Source: Microbacterium sp. UFMG61 (lineage in GTDB: Bacteria > Actinomycetota > Actinomycetes > Actinomycetales > Microbacteriaceae). From it: a stretch of DNA of 64,000 nucleotides. Each line of letters begins with the position of its first letter. Within the stretch, counting starts at the first letter, position 1. The notes beneath the pieces are model-generated. The model was not told the origin of the DNA and made no database searches. It saw only the letters and a program-made list of their open reading frames with translations. Of this stretch, positions 28,046 to 38,062 are shown piece by piece. A program made the position numbers and the translations under genes. The DNA lies in contig NZ_JACAFP010000008.1 in NCBI RefSeq assembly GCF_015354505.1, forward strand, positions 62,005 through 126,004. The letters run 5' to 3'.

Positions 28046-28674
28046 CCCGCGTGCTCGTCGTGGACAACCACGACAGCTTCGTGCATACGCTCGTCGGCTA
28101 CCTGCGCGAACTCGGCGCCGAGGTCACGATGATCGAGTCGGATGCCGTCGACACGGCGGCGTTCAGCGCACTGCTTCCCGGTGTCGACGGCGTGATGATC
28201 TCGCCGGGTCCGGGAACCCCCCGCGAGGCGGGCATCACGGTGGATGCCGTGCGCCTCGTCGCCGGGCTCGGGATGCCGCTGCTCGGCGTCTGCCTCGGAC
28301 ATCAGGCCATCGGTGAAGCGTTCGGCGCTCCCGTGGTCGAGGCGCCCGAGCTCATGCACGGGATGGTGTCGAGCGTCGTGCACGACGGATCTGCGCTGTT
28401 CGAGGGCATCCCCTCGCCGTTCCACGTCGGCCGTTATCACTCGCTCGCGCTCACCGAGAGCGACCTGCCCGCCGAGCTGCACGTGTCGGCGCGCACCGCC
28501 AGTGGCACCGTCATGGCGCTCGCGCACACCGAGCTGCCGATCGTCGGAGTGCAGTTCCACCCCGAGAGCGTCCTGACCGAGGGAGGCTACCGTCTCATCG
28601 CGAACTGGCTCGCACAGTGCGGTGATGCTGATGCCGTGGCGCGGGCGGCGGAGCTGCATCCGCTGCAGCACTGA
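28042..28674 (+). CDS. pabA: Type 1 glutamine amidotransferase (PabA/TrpG)
   Basis: It releases ammonia from glutamine for aminodeoxychorismate or anthranilate synthase. The 210-residue protein has the class I triad region: nucleophile Cys in GVCLGHQAIG near residue 82, and His in VGVQFHPES near 173, preceded by SPGPGTP. The start overlaps the small membrane gene by four bases. No TrpE/PabB partner is nearby. In mycobacteria the gene at this site is named trpG, but a folate role is equally likely, so the symbol is tentative. Confidence 0.88.
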   Translation: MTRVLVVDNHDSFVHTLVGYLRELGAEVTMIESDAVDTAAFSALLPGVDGVMISPGPGTPREAGITVDAVRLVAGLGMPLLGVCLGHQAIGEAFGAPVVEAPELMHGMVSSVVHDGSALFEGIPSPFHVGRYHSLALTESDLPAELHVSARTASGTVMALAHTELPIVGVQFHPESVLTEGGYRLIANWLAQCGDADAVARAAELHPLQH

Positions 28675-28718
28675 CGTCGCGGGCGGCGCTGATCCGCGGC
28701 GGGGTCAGGAGTGGCGTG

Positions 28719-30419
28719 TCATTCGCCGGCAGCACCGCAGAAGCGCAGCTCGACTGTCGATCCGATCGGCACGTCTCCCGGGGCGGCGGACATCGAAGCG
28801 ACGGTGGGAGGGGTGACCGGGGTGCAGTCGGTCAGCTCGACGGGCTGGGCGACGAGGCCCAGGCTCTCGAGCTCTTCGGTGGCGGACTCGATCGTCCAGC
28901 CGACCATGTTCTTGATGGTGACCCGACCACTCGCGACGACGAGATTCACGACGGTGTTCGGGGCGACCTCGGCATCCGGCTCCTCGCTCGCCTCCATGAC
29001 GGTATCGGCGGCGAGACCCTCGTCGTTGCGAGGGATGACGGTACCCAGCTGCAGGCCGGCCTGTGCCAGGGCATCCTTCGCGGCCGTCAGCGACAGCCCC
29101 GTGAGCGTCGGCACGACGACGGTCTCCTTGCCCGACGAGACGTAGACGGTCACGGAGTCGCCTTCGCTCACCGCGGTTCCCGAGGTCGGATCGGTGCGGG
29201 TGACGTTGCCCTCGGCGATATCGGTGCTCGACTCGAGCACGAGCTTCGCCGTGAGATCCAGCTCGCCGAGGTCCTGCTGTGCGCGCTCGGACGACACGTT
29301 CACGAGGTCGGGGACCGTGCGCGAACTGGTCGGGACGTCGCTCGGGCGCATGCTGATCGTCCACACCCAGAACAGGACGGATGCCAGGAGCACGGCCAGC
29401 AGCGCCACGCCCGCCCAGATCCACGCGACCGGGGGACCGGACTGGGTGCGCGCCATCGTGCTGTCGGTGCTGAGCTGACGCAGCGACCGCGCGGTCTCCT
29501 GAGCCTGGCGGGGGCTCGGACCGTACAGTTCGGTCGTCAGGGCGCCGAGCTCCTTGCGGCTCGGCGCGCGGCCGGCCACGGCGGAATCCAGGGCGGCGCG
29601 GAAGTGCGCGGCATCCGGGTACCGCTGGTACGGGTCCTTCGCGAGAGCGCGGAGCACGATCGGGTCGAGGGCACCGGGGGCGTCTTCGTTGACCTCGGTG
29701 GGAGGCACCGGGGTCTCGCTGACGTGCTGGTAGGCGACGGCCACAGGGGACTCGCCCCGGAACGGCTGTCGACCCGTGAGCAGCTCGTAGAGCACGACGC
29801 CGGTGGAGTAGAGGTCGGCTCGGGCGTCGACCGGCTCGCCCTTGGCCTGCTCGGGAGAGAAGTACGCCGCGGTGCCGATGATCTGCGTCGTCTCGGCGAC
29901 GGTCGACGACGAGTCGGACACGGCTCGGGCGATGCCGAAGTCCATGACCTTGACCTGGCCCTTGTCGGTGACCATCACGTTGCCGGGCTTGATGTCGCGG
30001 TGCACCACACCGGCGCGGTGGGAGTAGTCGAGCGCCTCGAGGATGCCGTCGACGTAGCGCACGGCGTCCTCGACGGGCACGGGACCCCGGGCGATGATGT
30101 CCTTCAGCAGCGTGCCGCTGATGAGCTCCATGACGATGTAGGGCGGCTCGTCCGCGCCGGATCCCGAACCGGTCGACGGGTCGCCCGCGTCGTACACCCG
30201 CACGATCGACGGGTGTGACATGCGCGACGCGGACTGCGCTTCGAGCCGGAATCGCGTGCGGAAGGCCGTGTCGCGTGCGAGCTCGGGGTCGAGGATCTTG
30301 ATGGCGACCTGGCGGCCCAGGGTCAGGTCGTGACCGCGGTACACCTTGGCCATGCCGCCATGCCCGATGAGCTCATCGACGCGGTAGCGTCCCGCGATGA
30401 CGCGTGGCTCTGTCGACAC
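28719..30419 (-). CDS. pknB: Ser/Thr protein kinase PknB with PASTA domains
   Basis: PknB phosphorylates cell-wall and division proteins in response to muropeptides or lipid II. The 566-residue protein has a kinase domain (about 10-275) with [24 protein letters not shown] and DFGIA. A cytoplasmic juxtamembrane segment leads to one membrane helix (about 335-355) and three extracytoplasmic PASTA repeats. The start is GTG. The kinase domain includes a DPSTGSGSG loop after VYDAG that resembles the repeat-derived DPSTGSG of the histidine kinase. It is the last gene of the fhaA-to-pknB operon, after a 58-bp gap from pknA. Confidence 0.96.
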   Translation of the reverse strand: MSTEPRVIAGRYRVDELIGHGGMAKVYRGHDLTLGRQVAIKILDPELARDTAFRTRFRLEAQSASRMSHPSIVRVYDAGDPSTGSGSGADEPPYIVMELISGTLLKDIIARGPVPVEDAVRYVDGILEALDYSHRAGVVHRDIKPGNVMVTDKGQVKVMDFGIARAVSDSSSTVAETTQIIGTAAYFSPEQAKGEPVDARADLYSTGVVLYELLTGRQPFRGESPVAVAYQHVSETPVPPTEVNEDAPGALDPIVLRALAKDPYQRYPDAAHFRAALDSAVAGRAPSRKELGALTTELYGPSPRQAQETARSLRQLSTDSTMARTQSGPPVAWIWAGVALLAVLLASVLFWVWTISMRPSDVPTSSRTVPDLVNVSSERAQQDLGELDLTAKLVLESSTDIAEGNVTRTDPTSGTAVSEGDSVTVYVSSGKETVVVPTLTGLSLTAAKDALAQAGLQLGTVIPRNDEGLAADTVMEASEEPDAEVAPNTVVNLVVASGRVTIKNMVGWTIESATEELESLGLVAQPVELTDCTPVTPPTVASMSAAPGDVPIGSTVELRFCGAAGE

Positions 30420-30477
30420 GTACTGACCCCCTGGTTACGACCTGATGAATGCTCTCACAGACTACGACGCCACGTTG

Positions 30478-32295
30478 TTAGTCGGCTGTGGCGGTGCCCG
30501 TGCCGTTCGAGCCGGTCGTGGCCGTCGCGGTGCCGGAGCCACCGTTCGAGGAGCCGGTTCCGCCGTTCGCGGCTGCCGTTCCTGCTGCGGCGTCGTCATC
30601 ATCGGCCGCGGTGATCTGCTCGGCCATCTGGGGCGAGTTGCCCGAGGGGCGGTCGCCGCAGAACGCGCGGTACGTGGCCGTGACCTGCAGCGCCGGGTCG
30701 TCGGCCGGAGTGATCTGGGCGTTCAGCTGGCCCTGGAAGCTCCGCGTGGTCTTGCCGTCGCTGAAGGTCGCGTTCGTGATCGTGACCTCGTATGAGCTGA
30801 GCGCGTCGGCGCCCGAGGGGCACGAGAACGCGGTCCAGTTCAGGGTGACGGGCTCACCGGCGACCGGCGTTCCCGAGAGGCTCGGAGCGGATGCCGGGGC
30901 TCCGATGTCCACGCGGGGGGCATACGCGGTCAGGGTGATCGAGTCGCCCTCTTCGAGGAGTCCGCGCGGCTCGACCGACTCCACGACGTCGACGAGGTCG
31001 TCGGACGGAGCCGGAGTGGTGCCCACGCGGCACTGCGGCACGAGGCCCGCTTCGGTCGCGGCTGCCAGGGCCTCCTGGCAGGGGAGACCGATGAGTCCCA
31101 GTGCGTCGACGTTGATCGGCGTCGCGGTGGGGGTCGGCTCCTGAGAGGGAGTGGGAGTCTGCGACTGCGTCGTCGGCGGCGGGGTCGTCGCGTCGGCGTC
31201 GGGATCGCCCATGTTCATGAAGGCGAACACGGTTCCACCGAGAACGAGGGCGAGCAGCACGATCAGTGCGATCAGCGGCCACGTCCACGGACTGCGCTTC
31301 TTCTTCTCGCGCTCCTCCTCGGCATCCGCGGCCGCCCCGGTAGGAAGCTGCGCGGTGGTGGGGAGGATACGGGTGGTGCCGTCGTCGCCGGTGGCGGTCA
31401 GCATCCGCGTCGCGTCGTCGTCACCCGCGATGCCTCCGGTGGCGATCGCGGGCACTGCGATCGCGGCCGAGTTCAGATCGCCGCGGCGCAGGGCCTGCGC
31501 GGCTCGCGCCACGGTCGCCGACGACGACGGGCGGTCTGACGGCTTCTTGGCGATCATCGCCATGACGAGGTTCTGCACGGGGATCGGCACGGTCGGCGGC
31601 AGCGGCGGAGGCTGCTCGTTGATCTGCGCCATCGCGATGGCCACCTGCGACTCACCCGTGAACGGGCGCTTGCCGGCGAGGCACTCGTACGCGACGATCC
31701 CGAGCGAGTACGTGTCGGTCGCGGGGGAGGCCGGGTGGCCCGAGGCCTGCTCCGGCGACAGGTACTGCACGGTTCCCATCACCTGACCGGTTGCCGTCAG
31801 CGGCACCTGGTCGGCGATGCGGGCGATGCCGAAGTCGGTGATCTTGACGCGTCCGTCGGGCGTGATCAGCAGGTTCCCCGGCTTGATGTCACGGTGCACG
31901 AGCCCCGCCGCGTGGGCGGCCTGCAGTGCTGACGCGGTCTGCGCGACGATGTCGAGCGTCTTGTCGGCGCTCAGCGAGCCGTCGCGTTCGATGATCGTCG
32001 AGAGCGCCTCACCGGGCACGAGCTCCATGACGAGGAAGGCGCTGCCGTTCTCCTCGCCGTAGTCGAAGACGCTGGCGATGCCCTCGTGGTTGACGAGCGC
32101 GGCGTGGCGCGCCTCAGCGCGGAACCGCTCGAGGAACCCGGGGTCCCCCATGTACTCGTCCTTGAGGATCTTGATCGCGACGGTACGTCCGATGACGTGA
32201 TCCGTCGCCTCCCACACCTCGCCCATGCCGCCGATCGCAATACGCGACTGCAGCTCGTAGCGACCACCGAACGACACACCCTGCGTCGGTCTCAT
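30478..32295 (-). CDS. pknA: Ser/Thr protein kinase PknA, with extended extracytoplasmic region
   Basis: PknA, with PknB, regulates growth, septation and peptidoglycan synthesis. The 605-residue protein has a kinase domain from about residue 12 ([30 protein letters not shown]). After a linker and a membrane helix (about 345-370) comes a PASTA-like unit ([18 protein letters not shown]), a further beta domain with a CysCys pair, and a Gly/Ser/Thr-rich low-complexity tail. Mycobacterial PknA has no such PASTA. The start overlaps the pbpA stop by four bases (ATGA). The frame extends upstream, but only as a shadow. Confidence 0.94.
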   Translation of the reverse strand: MRPTQGVSFGGRYELQSRIAIGGMGEVWEATDHVIGRTVAIKILKDEYMGDPGFLERFRAEARHAALVNHEGIASVFDYGEENGSAFLVMELVPGEALSTIIERDGSLSADKTLDIVAQTASALQAAHAAGLVHRDIKPGNLLITPDGRVKITDFGIARIADQVPLTATGQVMGTVQYLSPEQASGHPASPATDTYSLGIVAYECLAGKRPFTGESQVAIAMAQINEQPPPLPPTVPIPVQNLVMAMIAKKPSDRPSSSATVARAAQALRRGDLNSAAIAVPAIATGGIAGDDDATRMLTATGDDGTTRILPTTAQLPTGAAADAEEEREKKKRSPWTWPLIALIVLLALVLGGTVFAFMNMGDPDADATTPPPTTQSQTPTPSQEPTPTATPINVDALGLIGLPCQEALAAATEAGLVPQCRVGTTPAPSDDLVDVVESVEPRGLLEEGDSITLTAYAPRVDIGAPASAPSLSGTPVAGEPVTLNWTAFSCPSGADALSSYEVTITNATFSDGKTTRSFQGQLNAQITPADDPALQVTATYRAFCGDRPSGNSPQMAEQITAADDDDAAAGTAAANGGTGSSNGGSGTATATTGSNGTGTATAD

Positions 32296-33746
32296 CTGCC
32301 CAGCACCGCCTCTATGACCTTCTTCGCAATCGGAGCGGCGATGGTGTCGCCGGATCCTGATTGCCCCTGTCCGCCGCCGTCTTCGACGAGGACCGCTACT
32401 GCGACCGCCGGGTCTTCTGCCGGCGCGAATCCCGAGAACCACAGTGTGTACGGCTTGTCGCCGTTCTCTGTCGTCCCGGTCTTCCCGGCCACATCGACCC
32501 CGTCTATTCTTGCACCCTGCGCCGCGCCCGTTGAGACGCTCGCCACCATCGACGACGTGACCTCGTCGGCGACGGTCTCGTCGAGCGCCCGACCGTACTC
32601 CTTGTTCTCATACGACCGCACGACCGAGAGGTCGTTGCCGATCACCGTGTCGACGAGACGCGGGTTCATGACCACGCCGTCGTTGGCGATGCCGGCCGCC
32701 ACCATCGCGATCTGCAGCGGCGTCGCGGTGACCTGTCCCTGACCGAAGCCGGTGAGTGCCGTCTGGGGGTCGTTGAGCCCGGAAGGGTAGCTCGAGGGCG
32801 TGGACTCCAGCGGGGTGGAGAAGCTCTGGTTCCACCCGAACTTCTCGGCCATCTCGCGGATCTTGTCGTCGCCCAGCTGCACCGCGAGCTCGGCCATCGG
32901 GATGTTGCAGCTCAACCGGATCGCCTCGGCGATGGTCACGGTCTCGCCGGGGCCGCACGTTCCGCCCCAGGCGTTCGCGACCGTGTTGTTCGACTGCGGC
33001 AGCTGGTAGCGAGCGGGGTTCGGCAGGGTCGAATCCGGCGTGAAGTCGCCGCTCGCATAGGCCGCAGCGGCCACCACGAGCTTGAACGTCGATCCCGGGG
33101 GATTGAGGTCACCCGCGATCGCGCGGTTCGAGAGCGGCTTCAGCGGGTCGTCGACGAGCTGGTCGTAGGTCGCGTTCGCGGCATCCGCATCGTGCGTGGC
33201 GAGGGCGTTCGTGTCGAATCCCGGAGTCGAGACCATCGCGAGGATGCGCCCCGTGTCGGGCTCGATCGCGACGACCGCGCCGTTCAGGCCCTGCAGGGCG
33301 TCGTACGCGGCGCGCTGTGCGGCGGTGTCCAGCGTGAGCTCGACACCGAAGCCGGTCTGCGGCTGGCCCGACAGGATCCGCTCGATGTCCGAGAAGAAGG
33401 CGCTCGATCCGGTGCCCGAGAGGTCGGCGTTGAGGGCGCGTTCGATGCCGGTCGCCGACTGCAGCGCCGGGTTGAAATATCCGGTCACCGGCTCCCACAT
33501 CGCGGCATCGGTGTAGACGCGCTGGAACTGGTACCGGTCGTTCGAGGGCACGGACGAGGCGATCGCGACGTCGTCGACGATGATCGACCCGCGCTGGATC
33601 TCGTAGCTGTCGAGCAGGGTGCGGCGGTTGTTGCTGTCCTGGGCGAGGTTGTCGGCCTCGACGACCTGGATCCAGCTGGTCGCGACGAACAGCGACAGGA
33701 ACATGAACAGCATCACGATGCTGAGGCGGCGGAGCTCTTTGGTCAT
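32292..33746 (-). CDS. pbpA: Class B penicillin-binding protein PbpA
   Basis: A transpeptidase that crosslinks peptidoglycan with RodA. The 484-residue protein has an N-terminal membrane helix (about 8-28), a dimerisation/pedestal domain and a transpeptidase domain with Ser219 in STFK, the SxN-type motif Ser279-Cys-Asn, and KTGT at 422-425. All three catalytic motifs are present. It follows rodA in the fhaA-pknB operon and overlaps pknA by four bases. Beta-lactams target this class. Confidence 0.96.
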   Translation of the reverse strand: MTKELRRLSIVMLFMFLSLFVATSWIQVVEADNLAQDSNNRRTLLDSYEIQRGSIIVDDVAIASSVPSNDRYQFQRVYTDAAMWEPVTGYFNPALQSATGIERALNADLSGTGSSAFFSDIERILSGQPQTGFGVELTLDTAAQRAAYDALQGLNGAVVAIEPDTGRILAMVSTPGFDTNALATHDADAANATYDQLVDDPLKPLSNRAIAGDLNPPGSTFKLVVAAAAYASGDFTPDSTLPNPARYQLPQSNNTVANAWGGTCGPGETVTIAEAIRLSCNIPMAELAVQLGDDKIREMAEKFGWNQSFSTPLESTPSSYPSGLNDPQTALTGFGQGQVTATPLQIAMVAAGIANDGVVMNPRLVDTVIGNDLSVVRSYENKEYGRALDETVADEVTSSMVASVSTGAAQGARIDGVDVAGKTGTTENGDKPYTLWFSGFAPAEDPAVAVAVLVEDGGGQGQSGSGDTIAAPIAKKVIEAVLGR

Positions 33747-33778
33747 GCGACGCCCCCCGGGGCGGAGTGCCGGCCGGT

Positions 33779-33815
33779 CACTGAGCGAGGAGCGGAGCGA
33801 CGAGTCGAAGAGTTG
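33779..33815. repeat. Short dispersed repeat in the rodA-pbpA spacer
   Basis: The 75-bp rodA-pbpA spacer contains CACTGAGCGAGGAGCGGAGC and GACGAGTCGAAG, which pair imperfectly and resemble interspersed elements of related genomes. It interrupts an otherwise overlapping operon. Confidence 0.5.
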
Positions 33816-33821
33816 GTCATG

Positions 33822-35207
33822 TCAGCCGATCACCGTCCTGGGTTGGCTGCGGACGCCGTCGGAGATGCGCAGCAGGATCGCGACGATCAGCCAGTTGGCG
33901 ACCAGCGACGAACCGCCGGCGGCGAGGAACGGCGTGGTGAGGCCCGTCAGCGGGATCACCCGGGTCACCCCGCCGACCATGATGAACACCTGCAGCGCGA
34001 TCGTGAACGAGAGTCCGGTGGCCAGCAGCTTGCCGAAGTCGTCCTGCCCCGCGAGTCCGACGCGGATGCCGCGGCTGATGAACACCATGTAGAGGCACAG
34101 GATGGCGAAGAGGCCGATCAGGCCGATCTCCTCGCCGAGGCTCGTGATGATGTAGTCGCTGTGCGCGAGCGGAGTGACGTTCGGGCGACCCTGGCCCCAG
34201 CCGGTGCCGAGCAGGCCGCCGTGTGCGAGACCGAACAGGCCCTGCATGGGCTGGAATCCGGCAGCTTCGGGGTCGACCTGGGAGGGATCGAACAGGAAGA
34301 GCCAGTTGATGAAGCGTCCCCGCACGTAGCTGAGGATCTGGGTCGCGACCGCGACGCCGGCGGCGACGAGCGCGAGGCCGATGAGCACCCAGCTGGTCTT
34401 GCCCGTCGCGACGTAGAGCATCGCGACGAACATGCCGAAGATGAGGGTTCCGGTGCCGAGGTCGCGCTGGATCACGATGATGCCGAGCGAGATGGCCCAG
34501 ACCACGAGCACGGGACCGAGCTCGCGCATGCGCGGCCACGTGATGCCGAGGAATCGTGTGCCCACCGAGGTCAGGCTCTCGCGCGTGCGCACCAGGTAGC
34601 CCGCGAAGAAGATCGCGAGGCAGATCTTCGCGAGCTCACCGGGCTGGAAGGCGAACATGCCCCCGAGCGAGACCCAGACCTGCGCGTTGGCGTCGGGGAT
34701 GCGCAGCCCCGGCACGAAGGGGAGCAGCAGCAGCAGGATGCCGGAGAGGCCGAAGACGTAGGTGTACCGGAACAGGACGCGGTAGTTGCGCAGCAGGATC
34801 ACGACTGTGATCGCTCCGGCGAGGGAGATCGCGGTCCAGGCGAGCTGCTTGGTCGAGTAGGCGTTCCAACCGGTGAGCGACTCCGCGATGTCGATGCGGT
34901 AGATCATCGCGATGCCGAGACCGGTCAGCAGGGTCGCGATGGGGAGGATGAACGGGTCGGCCGCGGAGGCGACGGCGCGCAGCACGAAGTGCAGGGCGAA
35001 TGCGAGCACCGCGAGACCGCCGCCGATCGCGAGGATCATCGGGTCGATGAGACCCAGGGCGCCCAGCTGCACGAGAGTGAGCGAGGCTCCGCTGATCGCG
35101 ACGGCGAAGAGCAGCAACCAGAACTCGCGGTTGCGCTGCGTCTGCGGCATCCGCATCTTCTTGAGGGCCTTGATGACGCTGGTGTCGGCCGAGACGTCGG
35201 TGCTCAT
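33822..35207 (-). CDS. rodA: SEDS glycosyltransferase RodA/FtsW family
   Basis: It polymerises lipid II into glycan strands, together with the class B PBP encoded next to it. The 461-residue protein starts at an ATG overlapping the pstP stop by four bases (MSTDVSADTSVIKALKK). Ten or so membrane helices follow. SEDS motifs include the conserved loop QRDLGTGTLIFGMF, with the catalytic-type Asp, and GWGQGRPNVTPLAHSDYIITSLGEEIG. The long upstream frame is a shadow of pstP. FtsW and RodA cannot be told apart by sequence alone; neighbours pbpA and pknA favour RodA. Confidence 0.94.
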   Translation of the reverse strand: MSTDVSADTSVIKALKKMRMPQTQRNREFWLLLFAVAISGASLTLVQLGALGLIDPMILAIGGGLAVLAFALHFVLRAVASAADPFILPIATLLTGLGIAMIYRIDIAESLTGWNAYSTKQLAWTAISLAGAITVVILLRNYRVLFRYTYVFGLSGILLLLLPFVPGLRIPDANAQVWVSLGGMFAFQPGELAKICLAIFFAGYLVRTRESLTSVGTRFLGITWPRMRELGPVLVVWAISLGIIVIQRDLGTGTLIFGMFVAMLYVATGKTSWVLIGLALVAAGVAVATQILSYVRGRFINWLFLFDPSQVDPEAAGFQPMQGLFGLAHGGLLGTGWGQGRPNVTPLAHSDYIITSLGEEIGLIGLFAILCLYMVFISRGIRVGLAGQDDFGKLLATGLSFTIALQVFIMVGGVTRVIPLTGLTTPFLAAGGSSLVANWLIVAILLRISDGVRSQPRTVIG

Positions 35208-36505
35208 CCGGCTCCGTCCGTCGGCTCGGGACTCGGGGTCGGGACCGGTGTCGGCAGCGGAGTCGAGTTGATGACCCGGTCGGCGCCGGCCTGCAGTCGC
35301 GCGACGATCGCCTCGGCGTCGGAGAGCGAGCGGGCGGTGATCGTGCGCTCCACGGAGTCGCGCTGGTACGGCGGCAGATCGGCGAGCAGGATGTCGGTGT
35401 CCTGCAGCGGCGTCGAGAGGACGATCGGCCCGATGTTCTGCTGCACGCCCTGATAGATCACGACGCTGTCCTCGTCGGCGCCCACGAAGTAGCGCGTCTG
35501 GGTCCAGCTGTATGCGGCGAAGGCCGCGAACGCGAGAGCGGCGAGCACGACGAGCATCCCGGCGAACCAGCCGAGCCGCCGCCGGCGCGCACGCCGACGA
35601 TCCTCTTCGATGAGCTCCTCGAGGTACTCGGGCGCGGGCTCGAAGTGGCTGGGCTCGTTGGCGGCCTGGCGCACCGGATGCAGCCAGCTGCTGCGCGGGG
35701 CGCGCACCGGCGGCACCGTGATGTTCTCGGGGTTCGAGGCCGAGCCGACGATCGTCGCTGTGCCCGAGTGCATCGCATGCTGTCCGCCGACGTCGACGAG
35801 CACGATCGTGACGTTGTCGGGGGCTCCGCCGTCGAGAGCCTGCTTGAGCAGGTTGTCCGCCGTGCGGCCGGGGGCCATGCCGAGTCGCATCGCCTTGAGG
35901 ATGTGCGCCTCGTCGACGACGCCCGAGAGCCCGTCGGAGCACAGCAGCCACCGGTCGCCCGGCTGGGTGTGCATCACGAACATGTCGAGCTCGGGATCGG
36001 CGTCCATGTCGCTGAGCACCCGCATGAGAACCGAACGGCGCGGGTGGTAGCGCGCCTCTTCCGGCGTGATGCGACCGGAGTCGACCAGGCGCTGCACGAA
36101 GGTGTGGTCGGCCGTGATCTGCGTGACCGCGTCGTCGCGGTACAGATAGATGCGCGAGTCGCCGATGTGGCCGATGACGGCGTAGTCGTCGACCATGATG
36201 ATCGCGCTGAGCGTGGTGCCGAGGCCCGCGAGCTCCGGGCGGTCCTTCGCGGCGCGGATCAGGTCGCCGGCGGCGGTGGTGGCCGCCGCCTGCAGAGACG
36301 CCTGCGCGTCGTCGACCGACGTGTACGGCTGATCGAGTGGCTGCATCCGGTGGATGGCGATGCTCGAGGCGACGTCTCCTCCGGCGTGGCCGCCCATGCC
36401 GTCGGCGACGACGAACAGGTTCGCCCCGGAGTACCCGGAGTCCTGATTGTTGGAGCGGACCTTCCCGGTGTGGGAGATCGCGACGCTCGAGCCTTCGAAG
36501 ACCAT
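35204..36505 (-). CDS. pstP: PP2C-type Ser/Thr phosphatase PstP
   Basis: It dephosphorylates PknA, PknB and their substrates. The 433-residue protein has a PP2C domain (about 1-240) with metal-binding motifs VRSNNQDS, FVVADGMGGHAGG, GHIGDSRIYLY, LCSDGLSGVV and GGAPDNVTIVLV. After a charged linker, a membrane helix lies at about 315-338, and a small extracytoplasmic domain ends Pro/Ser-rich. It is encoded between fhaB (7-bp gap) and rodA (4-bp overlap), as in mycobacteria. Confidence 0.95.
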   Translation of the reverse strand: MVFEGSSVAISHTGKVRSNNQDSGYSGANLFVVADGMGGHAGGDVASSIAIHRMQPLDQPYTSVDDAQASLQAAATTAAGDLIRAAKDRPELAGLGTTLSAIIMVDDYAVIGHIGDSRIYLYRDDAVTQITADHTFVQRLVDSGRITPEEARYHPRRSVLMRVLSDMDADPELDMFVMHTQPGDRWLLCSDGLSGVVDEAHILKAMRLGMAPGRTADNLLKQALDGGAPDNVTIVLVDVGGQHAMHSGTATIVGSASNPENITVPPVRAPRSSWLHPVRQAANEPSHFEPAPEYLEELIEEDRRRARRRRLGWFAGMLVVLAALAFAAFAAYSWTQTRYFVGADEDSVVIYQGVQQNIGPIVLSTPLQDTDILLADLPPYQRDSVERTITARSLSDAEAIVARLQAGADRVINSTPLPTPVPTPSPEPTDGAG

Positions 36506-36512
36506 GCCGGGG

Positions 36513-37055
36513 TCAGGCTCGCAGCTCGAAGGTCGTGGCGCCCACCTTGATGGGAGTGCCGAGCGAGAGCGAGACGGGGTTGCCGCTCACCCTCTGCCCG
36601 GCGACGAACGTGCCGTTGGTCGAGTCGAGATCCTGGATCGCCCAGCTGTCGCCCCGCAGCAGGAGTCGCGCGTGGTGGCTGGACGTGTAGTCGTCGCGGA
36701 TGACGAGAGCGGATTCGCTCGATCGTCCGATGGTCAGGGTCTCGGAGCCGAGCGCCAGCTCGAGTCCGGCCTTCGGGCCCGATGTGATCACGAGGCGCTT
36801 CGCGGTGGCGACCGTCGCGGGACCGGTGGTCGCCGGCTTCGACGATGCGGGCTTCGCGGCCGCGGGTCGCGCGGGCGCCGGGGGAGTGGACGGCGCGGGA
36901 ACCGCGGCGGCGTCACCGTCGGCGGGGAGCTTGCGCACCTTCATGCCGAACAGGTCGGCGCGCAGCGAGTAGACGACGCCGAAGACGAAGAACCAGAGCA
37001 GCAGGAGGAACCCGATGCGCAGCAGGAGCAGGACGAGCTCGCTGGGCGTGGTCAC
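36513..37055 (-). CDS. fhaB: FHA-domain protein FhaB (FipA)
   Basis: A phosphothreonine-binding adaptor linked to division and septum proteins. The 180-residue protein has an N-terminal membrane helix (about 5-30, LLLLRIGFLLLLWFFVF), an Ala/Pro-rich linker, and a C-terminal FHA domain with IGRSSESALVIRDDYTSSHHARL and LDSTNGTFVAGQ. The GTG start overlaps the fhaA stop by four bases (GTGA). The extended frame upstream is a shadow of fhaA. Confidence 0.95.
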   Translation of the reverse strand: MTTPSELVLLLLRIGFLLLLWFFVFGVVYSLRADLFGMKVRKLPADGDAAAVPAPSTPPAPARPAAAKPASSKPATTGPATVATAKRLVITSGPKAGLELALGSETLTIGRSSESALVIRDDYTSSHHARLLLRGDSWAIQDLDSTNGTFVAGQRVSGNPVSLSLGTPIKVGATTFELRA

Positions 37056-37780
37056 GAGATCGCTCCGAACGCGCGGGTCGCGTCGTCGTCGCGCGGACGC
37101 GGCGGACGGGACGGAGTGGCGACCGGGACGACGCGGAAGACGAGGTCGGTGCGGCCGATCGTGATGGTCGTGTCGGTGGTCAGGGATGCTTCGCGCACCT
37201 TCTGGCCGTCGACCTTGGTGCCGTTCGTGGAGCCGAGGTCGCGCATCATGGCGCGCTCGCCGTCCCACAGCACCTCGACGTGCTTGCGGCTCGAACCGGC
37301 ATCCGAGATGGTGATGTCCGCGTCGGATCCGCGGCCGATCACGGTGCGGGCACGGGTGATCGAGTGGCGGCGACCGTCGACGTCGATCACGGCCTGCCAG
37401 TTGACGCGTCCCTCGACGGTGCCCGAGGTCACGTTCACGGTTCCGGTGGCGATCTTGTCGTCGGCCTCGAGAGAGATCGACAGCGGCCCGGCGAAGCTGT
37501 AGCCCTGAGCCTTGCCGTGCTTCGTGAGTAAAGCGTGCAGTTCGTCGGTCAGGGCTCCACCCAGGCCTCGCATGCGCCCGGCGTCGTCGGTGCTGAGCCG
37601 CACGACGTAGTTGTTGGGCGCGATGATGCGGTCGCGGCTCACCACAGCCGCGTTGGTGTCGGCCTCGCGGCGCAGCGCGGAGGCGATCTCAACGGGCTGG
37701 ATGCCGCTGCGAAAGGTCTTGGCGAAGGCGCTGTTCACAGCGCGTTCGAGACCCTTCTCAAAGCTGTCAAGTAGTCCCAC
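37052..37780 (-). CDS. fhaA: DUF3662/FHA-domain protein FhaA
   Basis: A phosphothreonine-binding adaptor for PknB substrates in cell-wall synthesis, e.g. MviN. The 242-residue product starts at GTG 37780 (GLLDSFEKGLERAVNSAFAK). It has the N-terminal DUF3662 domain (about 1-125) and a C-terminal FHA domain with IGRGSDADITISDAGSSRKH and LGSTNGTKVDGQ. The frame runs farther upstream only through tRNA-Leu antisense. It is the first gene of the operon that ends with pknB. Confidence 0.95.
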   Translation of the reverse strand: MGLLDSFEKGLERAVNSAFAKTFRSGIQPVEIASALRREADTNAAVVSRDRIIAPNNYVVRLSTDDAGRMRGLGGALTDELHALLTKHGKAQGYSFAGPLSISLEADDKIATGTVNVTSGTVEGRVNWQAVIDVDGRRHSITRARTVIGRGSDADITISDAGSSRKHVEVLWDGERAMMRDLGSTNGTKVDGQKVREASLTTDTTITIGRTDLVFRVVPVATPSRPPRPRDDDATRAFGAIS

Positions 37781-37912
37781 TGGGCTCCTCTGGCATGCCG
37801 ACCGGTAGGGACATCGTAGCCAGGTGTCCTGGGTGTACGCCGTCGAGAGGCGTGATTCCGGGTGTCTTGGCGGGTTCGGAGGGTCCGTTGCGCGGGACTG
37901 TGGGCGTCTTGT

Positions 37913-37981
37913 GGGCGGAGATCTCCCTGACGGGCGGAGGCTTCGCGCCGCATCCTCCGCCCTACAAGGAGTTCTCCGCCC
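37913..37981. repeat. Nested inverted repeats upstream of tRNA-Leu
   Basis: The outer arms GGGCGGAGATCTCC (37913-37926) and GGAGTTCTCCGCCC (37968-37981) pair at 13 of 14 positions. The inner arms GGGCGGAGG (37932-37940) and CCTCCGCCC (37954-37962) pair perfectly. The spacer 37781-38062 holds no gene apart from this structure. Confidence 0.6.
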
Positions 37982-38062
37982 GGCGCGGTGCGGCACCGGT
38001 TTCATCGCGGGGCGGAACGCGTGATATCCTCGCAAAGTTGACTTCTTCGGAATGAGACACTC

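Noticed and set aside
33192-35453. 753-residue plus-strand frame opposite pbpA and rodA
   Set aside because: Antisense shadow of well-recognised genes, very rich in Arg/Glu/Asp/His, with no domain.
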